A DNA stretch of 64,000 bases, from contig CAXIPT010000010.1 in the NCBI GenBank assembly GCA_964030475.1, forward strand, positions 685,475 to 749,474. The letters run 5' to 3'. Shown here piece by piece: positions 33,503 to 46,033 of the stretch. The position numbers and the translations under genes were made by a program. Position 1 is the stretch's first letter; each line of letters opens with the position of its first letter. Below the pieces are notes generated by a model. That model worked only from the letters and a program-made list of their open reading frames with translations, was not told the origin of the DNA and did not search any database. The stretch comes from Tethya wilhelma (taxonomy: Eukaryota; Porifera; Demospongiae; Tethyida; Tethyidae).

Positions 33503-33662
33503 ATCATACGTACGGTAGTACGTATAGTAGGAATGGGCCGAATGTCCCATAGGCACAATACAAAATGTTTATGATCATAAAAATCTAACAAAACAAAATT
33601 GAGTCTTCAAACTTGCTCACAGTCTCTCACTGACAGATTACCAATTGTATGCAAGGCCTAAA
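33503..33662 (+). repeat. Repeat family A head, cut by assembly join
   Basis: The intact hairpin ATACGTAC-GGTA-GTACGTAT at 33506-33525, with the following body to CAAGGCCTAAA, ends at the N at 33663. Confidence 0.8.
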
Positions 33663-33663
33663 N
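33663..33663. other. Assembly join (single N)
   Basis: Family-A sequence on the left and duplicated-segment sequence on the right; a repeat-driven contig end. Confidence 0.75.
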
Positions 33664-36060
33664 GTGTAATTTATTTAGATAATATCGATTAGTTTATCTT
33701 GGTATGCCAGCTTTGAAGACTGGGATGGGCCTTCTGTTCTTGAGATATAGAGTGGACAAAAAATCTGTCGGACAGACTTACAAAATGACCACCGTAACCC
33801 TTGCTGTGCATGCGCGCACCAAGGGTAAATAAGAATTGTTCCCATGAGAGTGTTGTAATTTTTATGTATCTTAATTGTTCCACTTGTCAAGCATGTATTA
33901 TTAGTCTTCCTATTGATGTATCTGATTGTAATGGTTCCTATCCATGTGTTTTAATTCTTCCTTTTTTCACACGTAATGTATTTTCGATGTATCTTACTCT
34001 TGTCATGCACACATAATGCATTGTTTCTGTTATATATGCAATTCTTGAAGTGATTTGTGTCTGTTCCTTTCCTATTTCAAATTCACATGCTGTAAATTTT
34101 TTTAGCATATATACATATACAATCAAGTAAAATGTAACCGTATCCGTTTATTCAACTCTTTTCCCCATGCAACTATCACAGCATTCTCTGAGTCAGACAA
34201 TAAAGCTAGTTACATTGTGATGTTACATGTATGCATCTCAGCTAGTGCACGTAGCTATAACTTATGGCAATTTTGGCACTGGCTTCAAACAGTTTTGTAG
34301 TCCTGAATAAAATTTCGAGAAACTCTGTGGAGGTATTCCCAGTACGGTAGTACTGGGTATACAGGAATGGTACGGATGGCCCATTAGCGCAATACAAATA
34401 TTCACGCGAATATATAACTTTGCAAAAACTGAGCGCTTAGCACTAAAAGGCTCTTTCTCTTTCTAATGAGCCCAAAAATATGGCCTACTAAAGTAACAAA
34501 CACAAAATATGCCAAACTTCCAATTTTCTCCATCTTTTTCTATCTTATACGTATAGTAGACTGTCCCATAGACACAATACAAAATGTTGGTTACTACAAA
34601 ATCTAGTCAAACAAAATTAAAAATGCAGAGTTACTCAGAGGCTCTCACTGACAGATTACCAACTGCGTGCAAAGCCTAAAACTCACAAAAACTTTCCTTA
34701 AAGAGCGCTATAGTTGGAAGCCAGCACAGTGCCATTTTTGTTTTCCTAACGTACGCCTTACTTCCTAACTGATTTATGATTTTCAATGTTTTGATCATGA
34801 GTCAACTTTGACAGCACAAAGCTCTTTTCATGGGTACCATTGTTGTACAGGAATTTATACACAAAGTTTTAAAGTTTTCTAGTTTTTGCTTAAGAGTATC
34901 AAGGAATGTAGTATGCAGCCATCTTTATAGGTAGAGTTCAAAGATCACTATTATCCACGTGGCATCATACGTACGGTAGTTAAACGTATAGGAGGAATGG
35001 GCTGACTGTCCCATTGACACAATGCAAAATGTTCATGCTTACAAACTTTCAGGGAAAGAAAGCTAAGCCTTCAAATGCATTTATAGCTTCCCCCAGACAG
35101 TTTACTTACTGTATTAACCAAGAAAACAGGCAGAAAGTTTCTGAGGCACTCTGGAGAGAGCGCTGGCAAGAAGCCATAACAGTGGATTTTTGTTCATCTT
35201 CCTTCCTTCCTAACTGACTTACTTGAATGCGATTTCCTGACAAACAAAAGGCATTGAGCCAATTTTGACCATATAGTGGGACTTCATTTCATGCATAGTA
35301 CGTCCTTTTCGACTCATTTGCTGGCAAAAAGGCAATCTAATGAAGGCAGCATGGTGCACAAGCCTCGGCACATTCGGCACATTCAACATGTTTACTTGTT
35401 AGCTAGTACACTGATATACGTACTGAGTCGTATGTACATGTAGGGCATTGTGTAAAAGTACATTCCCAGTACGGTAGTACTGGGTACACAGGAATGGCAC
35501 GGATGGCACATTAGCGCAATACAAATATTCACGCGAATAACTCTGCAACAACTAAGCACTTAGCACTAAAAGGCTTCTTAAGCTACTATTTAGCTCTTTC
35601 TCTTTCTAATGAGCCCAAAAACATGGCCTAAAACCATCGCTAAAGTAACAAACACACATATGCCAAACCTCCAATTTTCTCCAGTGAATAGTCTCTAAGA
35701 AAAGTTGACTCAGCCAATGAGAAGAAGAAGAAGAAGAAGATGGATTTTAGAAGCTGATTCTTGAACGAATGAACTTGTTTCTTCCGTGACAGTCGCTTTT
35801 GCCATCGGTTTTTAGCGCTTCTCATTGAGTAGCTAGATACAAGGCGAAAAGCGCCTCCTCCATATGGCCGCCATTAATTTCTACACTCATGCATAATTCA
35901 TTAGCTTCTAGAAAATTCGAATTGACGACCCTTTCCACACACAAAAGTGTGCGTTATTTGGAATTAATGCACTGAACTTGCCTGGAACTATTTTGTGATA
36001 CCTGGATGCTCTTGCTCTTCTTAAGAGATGAATCAGGACTTTGATTATCATAACATATAG
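33664..36060 (+). repeat. Copy 2 of the long duplicated segment, with family-A insertions
   Basis: 33664-34545 matches 14887-15790, and 35750-36060 matches 15830-16103 plus its right flank. Between them lie family-A pieces with heads at about 34968 (degenerate) and 35463 (CCCAGTAC-GGTA-GTACTGGG). The same CCCAGTAC head variant occurs at 34343. The empty site for the hAT-like element is at about 36048-36055. Short frames here are chance. Confidence 0.65.
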
Positions 36061-36197
36061 AAAGACAAGTAAATCTTATGGTACAGCTCCTGCCTCCAAA
36101 TGACTGAGATGTGGAGATGTGTGTTTCACTTCAGTATCAAGCAGGCTTAGTACACCATGGCTAGAAATTAATTAGCTTTCAGGAATTCACTACTTAA

Positions 36198-38207
36198 GGG
36201 TGGTCGGTCATAGCAACACGCAAATAGCGCGCGAAGAGCGCGGGCAGGAAGAATTGCGTCATAATTTTGTCGTTTAACATCACCACAAACCTCAACCGGA
36301 AGTATAGAATGATTGCGCATGAAGATTCTGCGCGGGATCTTACAACTAGACAGCTGGCTACTTTTTTGTTGCTTTTTTTACAACACAACAAGCCCTCATC
36401 AAAGGGAAAGAGGTCTTCAAAAGAGGCTGACACCAGGTGGCAAGTATTCAAGATGCCTGGAAGCAACAGAAAAAGTTTAACAGTACTACTATACACATCA
36501 ATAACCAATAATTGGGTAAGTATCAAAATTGAATGGTTTGTATTCCAGAAGTATAGAGCTAGTATAAATATTATATCAATGCCAGAAAATAAAGTGTCTA
36601 TGAACTGGCTGGCTTTCAGGTGGACCATCAAGACGACTCTGATACAGCAATAGAGCTGGATGGCACAGTATATGAGCTGGTTTCCTAAGACCGAACAGAT
36701 GGATGCTAAATCCAACTTGAAACTCAATGACGAGGAACTGTGCTGTTGAGGAGACAAAGTACGGTCCAAAAGACTCCAAACAAGGGTGAATTTCTGCCAA
36801 TATAGATTGTGGTGTACCACAAGGTAACAAGTACGATGTTGTCACTCCTACTATAAAATCTGTAAAAAAAAGAAAAGGAAAAAAACAACAAAAAACAGAC
36901 TTGTGATCACCAAAAATACAAACAGTATTTTATTTTGCTTACAAGATTGAGCGTATCTGTAGAACCTCTGCTCCATATGAAAAGTGCTCTGCTACTTCAA
37001 AGGTGTACATGTAGATGCCATACTGAAAGAAGAAGAATGATACAAGAAGTGAGACAAACATGCACAAGTCAAGAGTATGTACTATCCTAAACAGCTATAG
37101 CCTGGTAATTTTTGTCGTTTTTGTTGTACACAAGTGTATATACCTCTCCATAATGATGTTTTCTAAAAAAATCTCACTTTAAACATTAATACTTAGCACA
37201 CACAGAGTAGATGCATGCAGAAGCACATTTCATGGTAATAGTAAAGACACATGGAGTTATAGACCATGCACTATATTAGCAAATCAGTTCACTCATCATG
37301 GTACATGATAATTTGCAGTCATATTGGATTACCTTCCTTTTAGAACAGAACTTGAGCTAGTCCCAGAGTTTCACAGCAGTATGGAAGCATCACCAGCATG
37401 ACTGAAGCTAAGACAGAGGCTTGGATCTTGAGAAACCAACGACAAAGCAGTGTGACTAATTTCATCTCGGTGCTCTTCAATTAGAGAGAAAACAGTCAGT
37501 CACTTTGAGGTGAAGTTAGCAGCTTTGAGTAGACCAGTCTGACCTCCAGTAATACCTCAACCCTTTCTCTGCTTGTCACCAACCATATTTCACCTTAGCT
37601 GGCCGTTCTGTAGCAGCTACCACGATCACAAAAGATTTCACTTTGATCTGCCACGTGTACAAATTATTATCTACTCGCGTTCAATACTAAATAAACCGCG
37701 TTGGCAGACAATCCACTTCAAAGGGGCAGCTTCTTTGATGTACCGCTTTTTCTAAAATCTCTCTTTGTGATCATTGCAAGAGTGCCAAATTTAAAACACA
37801 AACTGCCTGACGTCAGCTCTTTAGAAGTACGCATTCTTTTTCCATTTATTCGTCCCTGGTTGGTTAGATCAGTGGGTGTGTCAAAAAATATCGAACAAAG
37901 ACAGTGGAAGCAGCCAAGAAATGGCGAAAAACGATACGTAGAAGTGTTTAGCAGCTAAAAATAAGTAGGTATACCTCCTTTTTGGTCCTTCGATCGTTCT
38001 AGTTTGTGTTGCGATAGGCAGAAAACTGGAAGTCGGTGAAAAAGCTGCTATTCAGAAAAAAATTTTTTCTAGTGTGCTCAGTATAGCTAGATATCGATTA
38101 GCGCTATCTGTTTGTGTAAAAATCTGGACAGAAAAGTTGATATTTTGTGTCTTTTGCAAGTTGGAAATTTCCCTAGCAACGCGGTGCGTGGGCATGACCG
38201 ACCACCC
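36198..38207 (+). mobile_element. TTAA-flanked DNA transposon, about 2 kb, probably non-autonomous
   Basis: Flanked by TTAA at 36194-36197 and 38208-38211. The termini GGGTGGTCGGTCAT are inverted and identical over 14 bp. TTAA duplication is typical of piggyBac and Kolobok superfamilies. Inside are only short frames, for example a plus-strand 128-residue frame at 36267-36653 that I cannot match to a transposase. A second family member's right end is at 17950-18107. Confidence 0.8.
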
Positions 38208-38211
38208 TTAA

Positions 38212-38806
38212 AAGCTATAATATTCAATATTCAGTTTGCTACTATATCTACATTATCTACACCATTTTCCATGTAGTATGACATGAATTTATGAATAAAT
38301 TACGTTAATAATTGAAAATTTTCGCTATTTTGTACCTCCCGCCGTTAGGCCAGTATTGGAGTTCAGAGTTCAGACTTACCGTATTTCGATGCTCCTACTC
38401 TTGCTCTACAAGAATCTTCAGCGCAAAATTGCATAGAGAGTGTAATTTTGAAATTATGAATAAATAGATGAAGGTGGTGCAAAGGTCAAAGTATTACTAC
38501 TACTCCGAACGGTTGCAAGATTGACATGATTTATTCAGCCACCTGGCGTTAGGCTAAATTTCACAGCGCTAAGAAACTATTTACATCTTTATGGTCCCAA
38601 AGAGTTGAACTTTCAAGATCTTCAGCGCAAAATTTGCTAAGGTTAGATAAAACAAAGCTAAACATCACAGAATATTGATTTAGTATGGTAGCTAGTACAA
38701 ACTGAAGTGAGCAGCTGCCACTTGTTTTTTCTACAACTCATTTGCATATTACCAACTATTTCTGCCCATGGCTTTAATACTCAGCAGCCCGCCATTCTGG
38801 CTTGCC
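38212..38806. other. Repeat-rich intergenic
   Basis: No gene. The end (from about 38770) joins the duplicated-segment match to 17045-17240 (CTCAGCAGCCCGCC). Confidence 0.35.
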
Positions 38807-40620
38807 AGACTACTAGCTACACATACCAACTCAAATGTGATTTGTAAAATTATGGAAAAATGAGAACAAACAAGTAAAAAAAAACATTGGAAATGTAATG
38901 AGACACAGGAATGGAGCTAAATCGTAAAAAGAATGCAAACAAGATGGAATGGCTATTAAAGTGTGTAAGGAATTCTTCCTGTGGGCAAAATTAGAGACTC
39001 AATAAGGAGATTGCTAAATGCAGCCCATACAGGACAAATAAATGTACATCTGAATAAATAAAGTCAAATTTTGCTCAATGCCTTTTGTTTGCATGAAAAT
39101 CACGCGTTCAAGTAATTCAGTTAGGAAGATAGCACAAGAAAACAAATTGGGGCTTCTCTCCAGTACTCTGCTCCAGTAAGTTTCTGTTGGTGACTCATGC
39201 AGGTAGAAAACAGATTGAAGGAGGTCATTAGCATGTTTGAATTCTTAGCTCTCTATGAGTCTCTAACTAATGAACATGAATATTCTGTATTGTTTCAATG
39301 GAGCAGGCAGCCCATTCCTACTATTATGTACAACAATACATATGATATTCTGATCTATAGCACATGCACGGTGGTGTGCATCAATTAAAATAATAACAAT
39401 CCCTTAAGTGACTAAAACTGGGATCCGACGTACTACTATAACAGTTAGAATATCATATTATTATATGCAAAGTTGTTGCTGGAAGTGTTATGACCTCAAG
39501 TTAAAATGCTCTGGACTATGAAAAATGCAAAGTTGAAAAATTAGTTATACTTGTAGTCCCTATAGGCTAGGCTATAGCTATAGCATTCTAGATAGCTGAC
39601 AAGGCTTACCAGTGGTGTCTGTATCCGACGAAGAAGTATGATTGAGAAGCCAATCTTTCAAAAAGGAGCTTAGTAAGAGGCCTAAGAGTCTGCTTCTTTG
39701 TCACTGTTCACGAAATACAGCTAACCAGTGGCTGATATAACGAGTTTCTTAGCCAGCTGAGTGCAAAAATGGTGGAAGTTGGAATAGGGTCATGTGTGAC
39801 GTCGCGTAGTGAGGTAAATTGCTGAGCTGGCCAAATTATCATACCAATGCAGCAAGGGTAACTTAATTTCACTGCCCAATTATTACTATACAACTTATAG
39901 ATGCCTAAGCCTTGTATACATCTAGCAGTAAACATCCGTATATTTTGTACACAAGCAAGGAGCGTACGTGGCAAGTGAAGAGAGCCACACCCCTTGCATA
40001 TTATGAATAATTATATAAACAAGAAACAAAAAAATTTAAGCTGTCTGACATCTTGCATGCTGTCAACTGTAGTCAGCCATAAGGACTTTCAAAATCAGGT
40101 TTGAACTACTTTGAAATACATCCTAATAGTGTTAATGCTCCTAATAAACCCATTGTCAAAGACCCACCATATACATCAGGAGAACGAATAATTATGCCAA
40201 GGAGCCTGCATACGTATGCAAACCATGAAGTTCAACATTACAATTATACTTCGTCTCAAAATGAGGCCTATTATTCAGTTTATTATATTATGGCAATGCA
40301 ATCGACAATTGAACAAAGTAAAGTCTCAGGGAATAAATTTAATGGAAGACAAAACACTTACCTGCTTCTCTGGAGAGCTGCTAATATAATTATTAAGTAG
40401 ACTCCATCTATCTGTAAACCCAGTATTCTATAAATACAAGTAGTAAAAATTTTTAAAAAATAAGCAGTGTAGGAATGGGTAGTGCTGTAAAAAGTATTGG
40501 AACAAGGAAATATGGTCTCAATTTCGGCACATGACTACTTCATTTTCAGTTTTGATCCGTCATAGCTAATTGTTATAAAGTTAAATGCTTTAAAGAGTGA
40601 TCTGTACTTGAATATCAGAT
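38807..40620 (+). repeat. Left arm of a perfect 1,814-bp inverted repeat
   Basis: Every position x here pairs with 83431-x in 42811-44624 with no gap that I can detect. The arm ends exactly at the N at 40621. It contains a diverged family-A head (hairpin TATGTA-TTGTTG-TACATA in the opposite orientation near 39330-39350) and part of a B element. No gene recognised. See the finding on assembly overlap. Confidence 0.9.
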
Positions 40621-40621
40621 N
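40621..40621. other. Assembly join (single N)
   Basis: Both sides lie in family-B sequence, so the join is repeat-driven. It is the exact inner end of the left inverted arm. Confidence 0.85.
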
Positions 40622-40931
40622 CTTCATTTTTGTGCCCAAGTCTTGGCTGGTATTAATCTAATCATGCATGCTATACTTTATTCCACTTTTTAGCCAAGTG
40701 ATAAGATTGGCAGGAATTTGAACCATGTGATTAAAAATTAATGTGATACTGATAAGCTATTCAAGTACAGATCATTCTTTGAACCATTTACGACAATAAT
40801 AGCTATGCATGAGGGATAAAAATGAAAATGAAGTAGTCATGTGCCGAAATTGGGACCATTCCTTGTTCCAATACTTTTTAATGCACTGCCCATTCCTACA
40901 CTGCTTATTTTTTTGAAATTTTTACTACTTG
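40622..40931 (+). repeat. Family-B element, right part
   Basis: Starts inside the left B unit and matches 24878-25187 closely, ending with ACTACTTG. Confidence 0.8.
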
Positions 40932-40940
40932 TGAATATAC

Positions 40941-41775
40941 AATTGGCTTGACTGAGATCCAATACAAAATTGGTAAAGTATTAGTCACGGTATCCCTTGC
41001 TACGCTTCAAAGGTCACATTCCCTGTAAAGATCATCTCAAATCCGGACATCTGGGCGAAGACCATCTAAGTAAAACCTATACTATCTACCTAGGCCCAAA
41101 AGTCAAAAGGCTGTCTTTCCATGCTTAAAAGCTACAGTTTAATCACCCAAGTTGGCCTGAGAGTACCGTAAATCTTCTAAAAATTCGGCGCAAAAAAATT
41201 AAATACGTTCGAGCTTTGCCGAATTTTTAGAGATTATGCATCGCATGTGCCATATGCACATGCTCAATTGCATATTATGTTAGTATATACACATGACGAC
41301 CTTTGCCGAAAAATTAGAGGTAAGTTCAATAAATCTGGTAAAGGGTGCCGAATAATAAGAGGTGACGAATTTTTAGAAGATCTACGGTAGTTCATATTGA
41401 GGCGAAAAGCCTTACTTACTTTTGAAACATGGTCGATTACGATACGCCACAAAGTTTACCTTGGTTTGCCATCACCACCAACACCACCACCACCACCACC
41501 ACATTGTCTACAAAAAATCTCTTAAACATAGCCTTACTTCTCTCGGAATTACTTAAGCATCGCAGTGTTTAACTTCTAGCAATGACAGGTCTTGTTCTGC
41601 TGTTTACATAATAGACATATATCTTTTCTTAGCTTCTGGTCTAAATTAGCAATTTAGGAGACAAAAAAGGGACTGACCACGACCATCTGACCATCTGACC
41701 ATCTGTCCAAGTATAGATAACAAACTGAGTTGGATAAACTTAGTGGTTTACGCCGGTTCTAAAAGTTTAATAGTC
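40941..41775 (-). repeat. Repeat family C, copy 2 (inverted)
   Basis: Reverse complement of 18238-18996, including the (CCA)n tract at about 41476-41503 and GGTTTACGCCGG end. Interrupted by the 222-bp element at 41166-41387. Confidence 0.75.
41166..41387. mobile_element. Tc1/mariner-type MITE, 222 bp
   Basis: Left end CCGTAAATCTTCTAAAAATT and right end in reverse CCGTAGATCTTCTAAAAATT (one mismatch over 20). TA target duplication at 41164-41165 and 41388-41389. The other copy of repeat C (near 18601) has a single TA at the same point, an empty site. Confidence 0.9.
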
Positions 41776-41998
41776 TATGTGAAATCACTGGAAATAGCAT
41801 TTAATTGCTTTCAAATCATACATATATTTTACATGTGAGATCTGAAACTGTACAAACGGATGCCTCACACCAAGATAAAGCACAAATCCTGTCTTTACCT
41901 CACAGCTTGCTCATAATGAAAATGTTACATGTATTTCAAGTTCTTTACTTTGTATTAATGCAGATCGCATAACTTGAACTTCTCATAGCACATGAACT
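41776..41998. other. Intergenic, no gene seen
   Basis: AT-rich spacer between repeats C and A. Confidence 0.3.
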
Positions 41999-42994
41999 AT
42001 CATACGTACGGTAGTACGTATAGTAGGAATGGGCCGACTGTCCCATAGACACAATACAAAATGTTGGTCACTATAAAAATCTAGCAAAACAAAATTAAGT
42101 CTTCAAGGCTTTCGCAGAGGCTCTCACTGACAGATTACTAATTGCATGCAAGGCCTAACACTCACAAAAACTTTCCTCAGCGCTCGTAGAGAGCGCTAGT
42201 GGGAAGCCACAAGAGTGCCATTTTTGTTCATCTAACTTACTTCCTAACTGACTTACTTGAAAAGCATTTCCAGAGAACCAGAATGTGTTGAGCCAACTTT
42301 GACAGCACAAAGTAAGTTCTTTTCATAGGTACTACATTCCTTTATACCCGTTTTCAACACAAATAAGCCTAAACAAAAACTAGAGAGTTTTGAAACTTAG
42401 AGTATAAATTCATGTACTTCAATGTAGCCATCTTTTAGGTAGAGTCCAAAGGTCATTTATCCACGTGGCATTTAATGCGCATGCACATTAGCTGGTCTTG
42501 CAGACAATATAGCTGCTACTCAGATAACTCAAGCTTTTTGTAGGGACTAACCAGTCTCTGATTGTCTCCACACTGTAGTGTTGAAAAAGTGAATGAACAA
42601 GTAGTAAAAATTTTTAAAAAATAAGCAGTGTAGGAATGGGTAGTGCTGTAAAAAATATTGGAACAAGGAAATATGGTCTCAATTTCGGCACATGACTACT
42701 TCATTTTTTGTACCCAGGTCTGGGCCAGTAATCTAATCCTGCCAGCTATGCTTTATCCAACTTTTTAGCAGGATGGCAAAAATTTGAACCATTACATTTA
42801 ACGTGATAAAATCTGATATTCAAGTACAGATCACTCTTTAAAGCATTTAACTTTATAACAATTAGCTATGACGGATCAAAACTGAAAATGAAGTAGTCAT
42901 GTGCCGAAATTGAGACCATATTTCCTTGTTCCAATACTTTTTACAGCACTACCCATTCCTACACTGCTTATTTTTTAAAAATTTTTACTACTTG
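41999..42994 (+). repeat. Repeat family A, full-length copy (about 996 bp)
   Basis: Hairpin head at about 42002-42021, the body, then paired inverted B units at 42598-42705 and 42888-42994. Same order and virtually the same length as 55019-56014. The last part overlaps the right inverted arm that begins at 42811. Confidence 0.85.
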
Positions 42995-44624
42995 TATTTA
43001 TAGAATACTGGGTTTACAGATAGATGGAGTCTACTTAATAATTATATTAGCAGCTCTCCAGAGAAGCAGGTAAGTGTTTTGTCTTCCATTAAATTTATTC
43101 CCTGAGACTTTACTTTGTTCAATTGTCGATTGCATTGCCATAATATAATAAACTGAATAATAGGCCTCATTTTGAGACGAAGTATAATTGTAATGTTGAA
43201 CTTCATGGTTTGCATACGTATGCAGGCTCCTTGGCATAATTATTCGTTCTCCTGATGTATATGGTGGGTCTTTGACAATGGGTTTATTAGGAGCATTAAC
43301 ACTATTAGGATGTATTTCAAAGTAGTTCAAACCTGATTTTGAAAGTCCTTATGGCTGACTACAGTTGACAGCATGCAAGATGTCAGACAGCTTAAATTTT
43401 TTTGTTTCTTGTTTATATAATTATTCATAATATGCAAGGGGTGTGGCTCTCTTCACTTGCCACGTACGCTCCTTGCTTGTGTACAAAATATACGGATGTT
43501 TACTGCTAGATGTATACAAGGCTTAGGCATCTATAAGTTGTATAGTAATAATTGGGCAGTGAAATTAAGTTACCCTTGCTGCATTGGTATGATAATTTGG
43601 CCAGCTCAGCAATTTACCTCACTACGCGACGTCACACATGACCCTATTCCAACTTCCACCATTTTTGCACTCAGCTGGCTAAGAAACTCGTTATATCAGC
43701 CACTGGTTAGCTGTATTTCGTGAACAGTGACAAAGAAGCAGACTCTTAGGCCTCTTACTAAGCTCCTTTTTGAAAGATTGGCTTCTCAATCATACTTCTT
43801 CGTCGGATACAGACACCACTGGTAAGCCTTGTCAGCTATCTAGAATGCTATAGCTATAGCCTAGCCTATAGGGACTACAAGTATAACTAATTTTTCAACT
43901 TTGCATTTTTCATAGTCCAGAGCATTTTAACTTGAGGTCATAACACTTCCAGCAACAACTTTGCATATAATAATATGATATTCTAACTGTTATAGTAGTA
44001 CGTCGGATCCCAGTTTTAGTCACTTAAGGGATTGTTATTATTTTAATTGATGCACACCACCGTGCATGTGCTATAGATCAGAATATCATATGTATTGTTG
44101 TACATAATAGTAGGAATGGGCTGCCTGCTCCATTGAAACAATACAGAATATTCATGTTCATTAGTTAGAGACTCATAGAGAGCTAAGAATTCAAACATGC
44201 TAATGACCTCCTTCAATCTGTTTTCTACCTGCATGAGTCACCAACAGAAACTTACTGGAGCAGAGTACTGGAGAGAAGCCCCAATTTGTTTTCTTGTGCT
44301 ATCTTCCTAACTGAATTACTTGAACGCGTGATTTTCATGCAAACAAAAGGCATTGAGCAAAATTTGACTTTATTTATTCAGATGTACATTTATTTGTCCT
44401 GTATGGGCTGCATTTAGCAATCTCCTTATTGAGTCTCTAATTTTGCCCACAGGAAGAATTCCTTACACACTTTAATAGCCATTCCATCTTGTTTGCATTC
44501 TTTTTACGATTTAGCTCCATTCCTGTGTCTCATTACATTTCCAATGTTTTTTTTTACTTGTTTGTTCTCATTTTTCCATAATTTTACAAATCACATTTGA
44601 GTTGGTATGTGTAGCTAGTAGTCT
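42811..44624 (-). repeat. Right arm of the perfect 1,814-bp inverted repeat
   Basis: Reverse complement of 38807-40620 and ends exactly at the N at 44625. Confidence 0.9.
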
Positions 44625-44625
44625 N
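44625..44625. other. Assembly join (single N)
   Basis: Outer end of the right inverted arm; family-A sequence begins immediately after it. Confidence 0.85.
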
Positions 44626-45151
44626 CTTTATTATGCCGAAGATGCTAATGCGCATGCCCATAATAATATGCCACGTGGATAATGACCTTTGAACTCTACC
44701 TAAAGATGGCTGCATTGCAGTATATGAATTTATACGCTAAGTTTCACAGCTTTCTAGTTTTTGTTTAGACCTATTTATGATGGAAACGAGTATCAAGGAA
44801 TGTAGTACCCTTGAAAAGAACTTACTTTGTGCTGTCAAAGTTGGCTCAACACATTCTGGATCTCTGGAAATCCTTTTCAAGTAAGTCAGTTAGGAAGGAA
44901 GTACGTAAGTTACGTGAACAAAAATGGCACTATTGTGGCTTCCCACTTGCGCTCTCTCTACGAGTGCTGAGAAAAGTTTTTGTGAGTTTTAGGCCTTGCA
45001 TGCACTCGGTAATCTGTCAATAAGAGCCTCTGACTGAGTAGGTTTGGAGGTTTAATTTTGTTTGAATAGATTTTTATAGTGACCAATATTTTGTATTGTG
45101 TCTATGGGACAGTCGGCCCATTCCTACTATACGTACTACCGTACGTATGAT
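44626..45151 (-). repeat. Repeat family A, inverted copy with intact head
   Basis: The body in reverse ends with GGACAGTCGGCCCATTCC and the hairpin at about 45128-45151. Its head abuts the broken acetylesterase and probably removed that gene's 3' exons. Confidence 0.8.
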
Positions 45152-45189
45152 AAAGGAAATTAAGCCTCACAGCTATATATGTAGCTTAC

Positions 45190-45937
45190 CCAGCATCTAG
45201 CTGCCATAGCAACATACTTCACAGAAGGTGACAGTAGAGATTGAACATAATCAGCATGAATGAAAGTAGAGACACCTCCAGCAGAGCATCCTGTAAGAAT
45301 AACATCAGTGGCCCTCTCCATCCCCATGGCTAGAAGAGCCTCAAACACTGCATCTTGAATCTTAAGACCTCTGAAGTAAATTTTTTGGTCACCAATGACA
45401 ACAGGATCTTGCCTGCATGTTAAATAGTTAAGATTCAATCAAGTATATATTGGTCAATTGCAATAAAGTATATATTGCATGCTCATACTGGTATCCTGTA
45501 AATGATCCTCCATCACAATAATGCACATATATGCCATGTTCCAGTTGTAAAAGTCTGGGTTGTAGCGTTGAATGTTAGACAGTATTCCACCTCTAGAGAA
45601 TGTATATGATCTAGCAACAGTTCTTGTTGACCCTAAATAGTCTAGGCTTTAAGATGAACAATCCATTTTGATCGATCTTTGCCAAAACCTAATCATAAGT
45701 GTGTTAGACATTACTAAAATAATATTATCTAAGTATGATTGTTTAAGTACTACAATACTGTTTACCAGGTATGTAGTAGAATCCAGGAGGTGACCCATCT
45801 AAACATACTGCTTCATGTTTATCTGGAGCATCAGTCAACAACACAAGCTTCATAGGTCTTCTGACAGATTGAGTAGTGCAGGAACCAAAAAAGCTTAGAA
45901 CCAAGATGGTGAGAATGATATTCTGATTAATAAGCAT
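45190..45937 (-). pseudogene. Pectin-acetylesterase-like, 3'-truncated copy
   Basis: Three of six exons remain. The first is at about 45766-45937, with ATG at 45935-45937 and SVRRPMKLVLL then SPPGFYY. The second is at about 45490-45690. Its part encoding the oxyanion motif GG(G/A)WC is deleted. The third (about 45190-45415) has GCSAGG intact, then a 4-nt insertion at its end (near 45200). The remaining exons are absent and a family-A head begins at 45151. Clearly dead. Confidence 0.85.
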
Positions 45938-46033
45938 CTTGCAGAGTATATCCAGTTTCTTAAATGATCGAGATTGCAGTAGAGTAATTCTCATGATTAT
46001 AAACTTAACCATAGACACCACAAATTGCATCAT

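Noticed and set aside
36194..36820. 208-residue hydrophobic minus-strand frame
   Set aside because: It lies wholly in the TTAA element, begins across its boundary, and has no recognisable domain; a chance frame is more likely.
39197..44234. Frames repeated exactly on both inverted arms, as if a duplicated gene
   Set aside because: They have no domain features and their identity is explained by the inverted repeat, which is itself probably an assembly overlap.
44811..45023. 70-residue basic frame
   Set aside because: It is the reverse strand of the family-A body and occurs in a repeat with no conserved coding.
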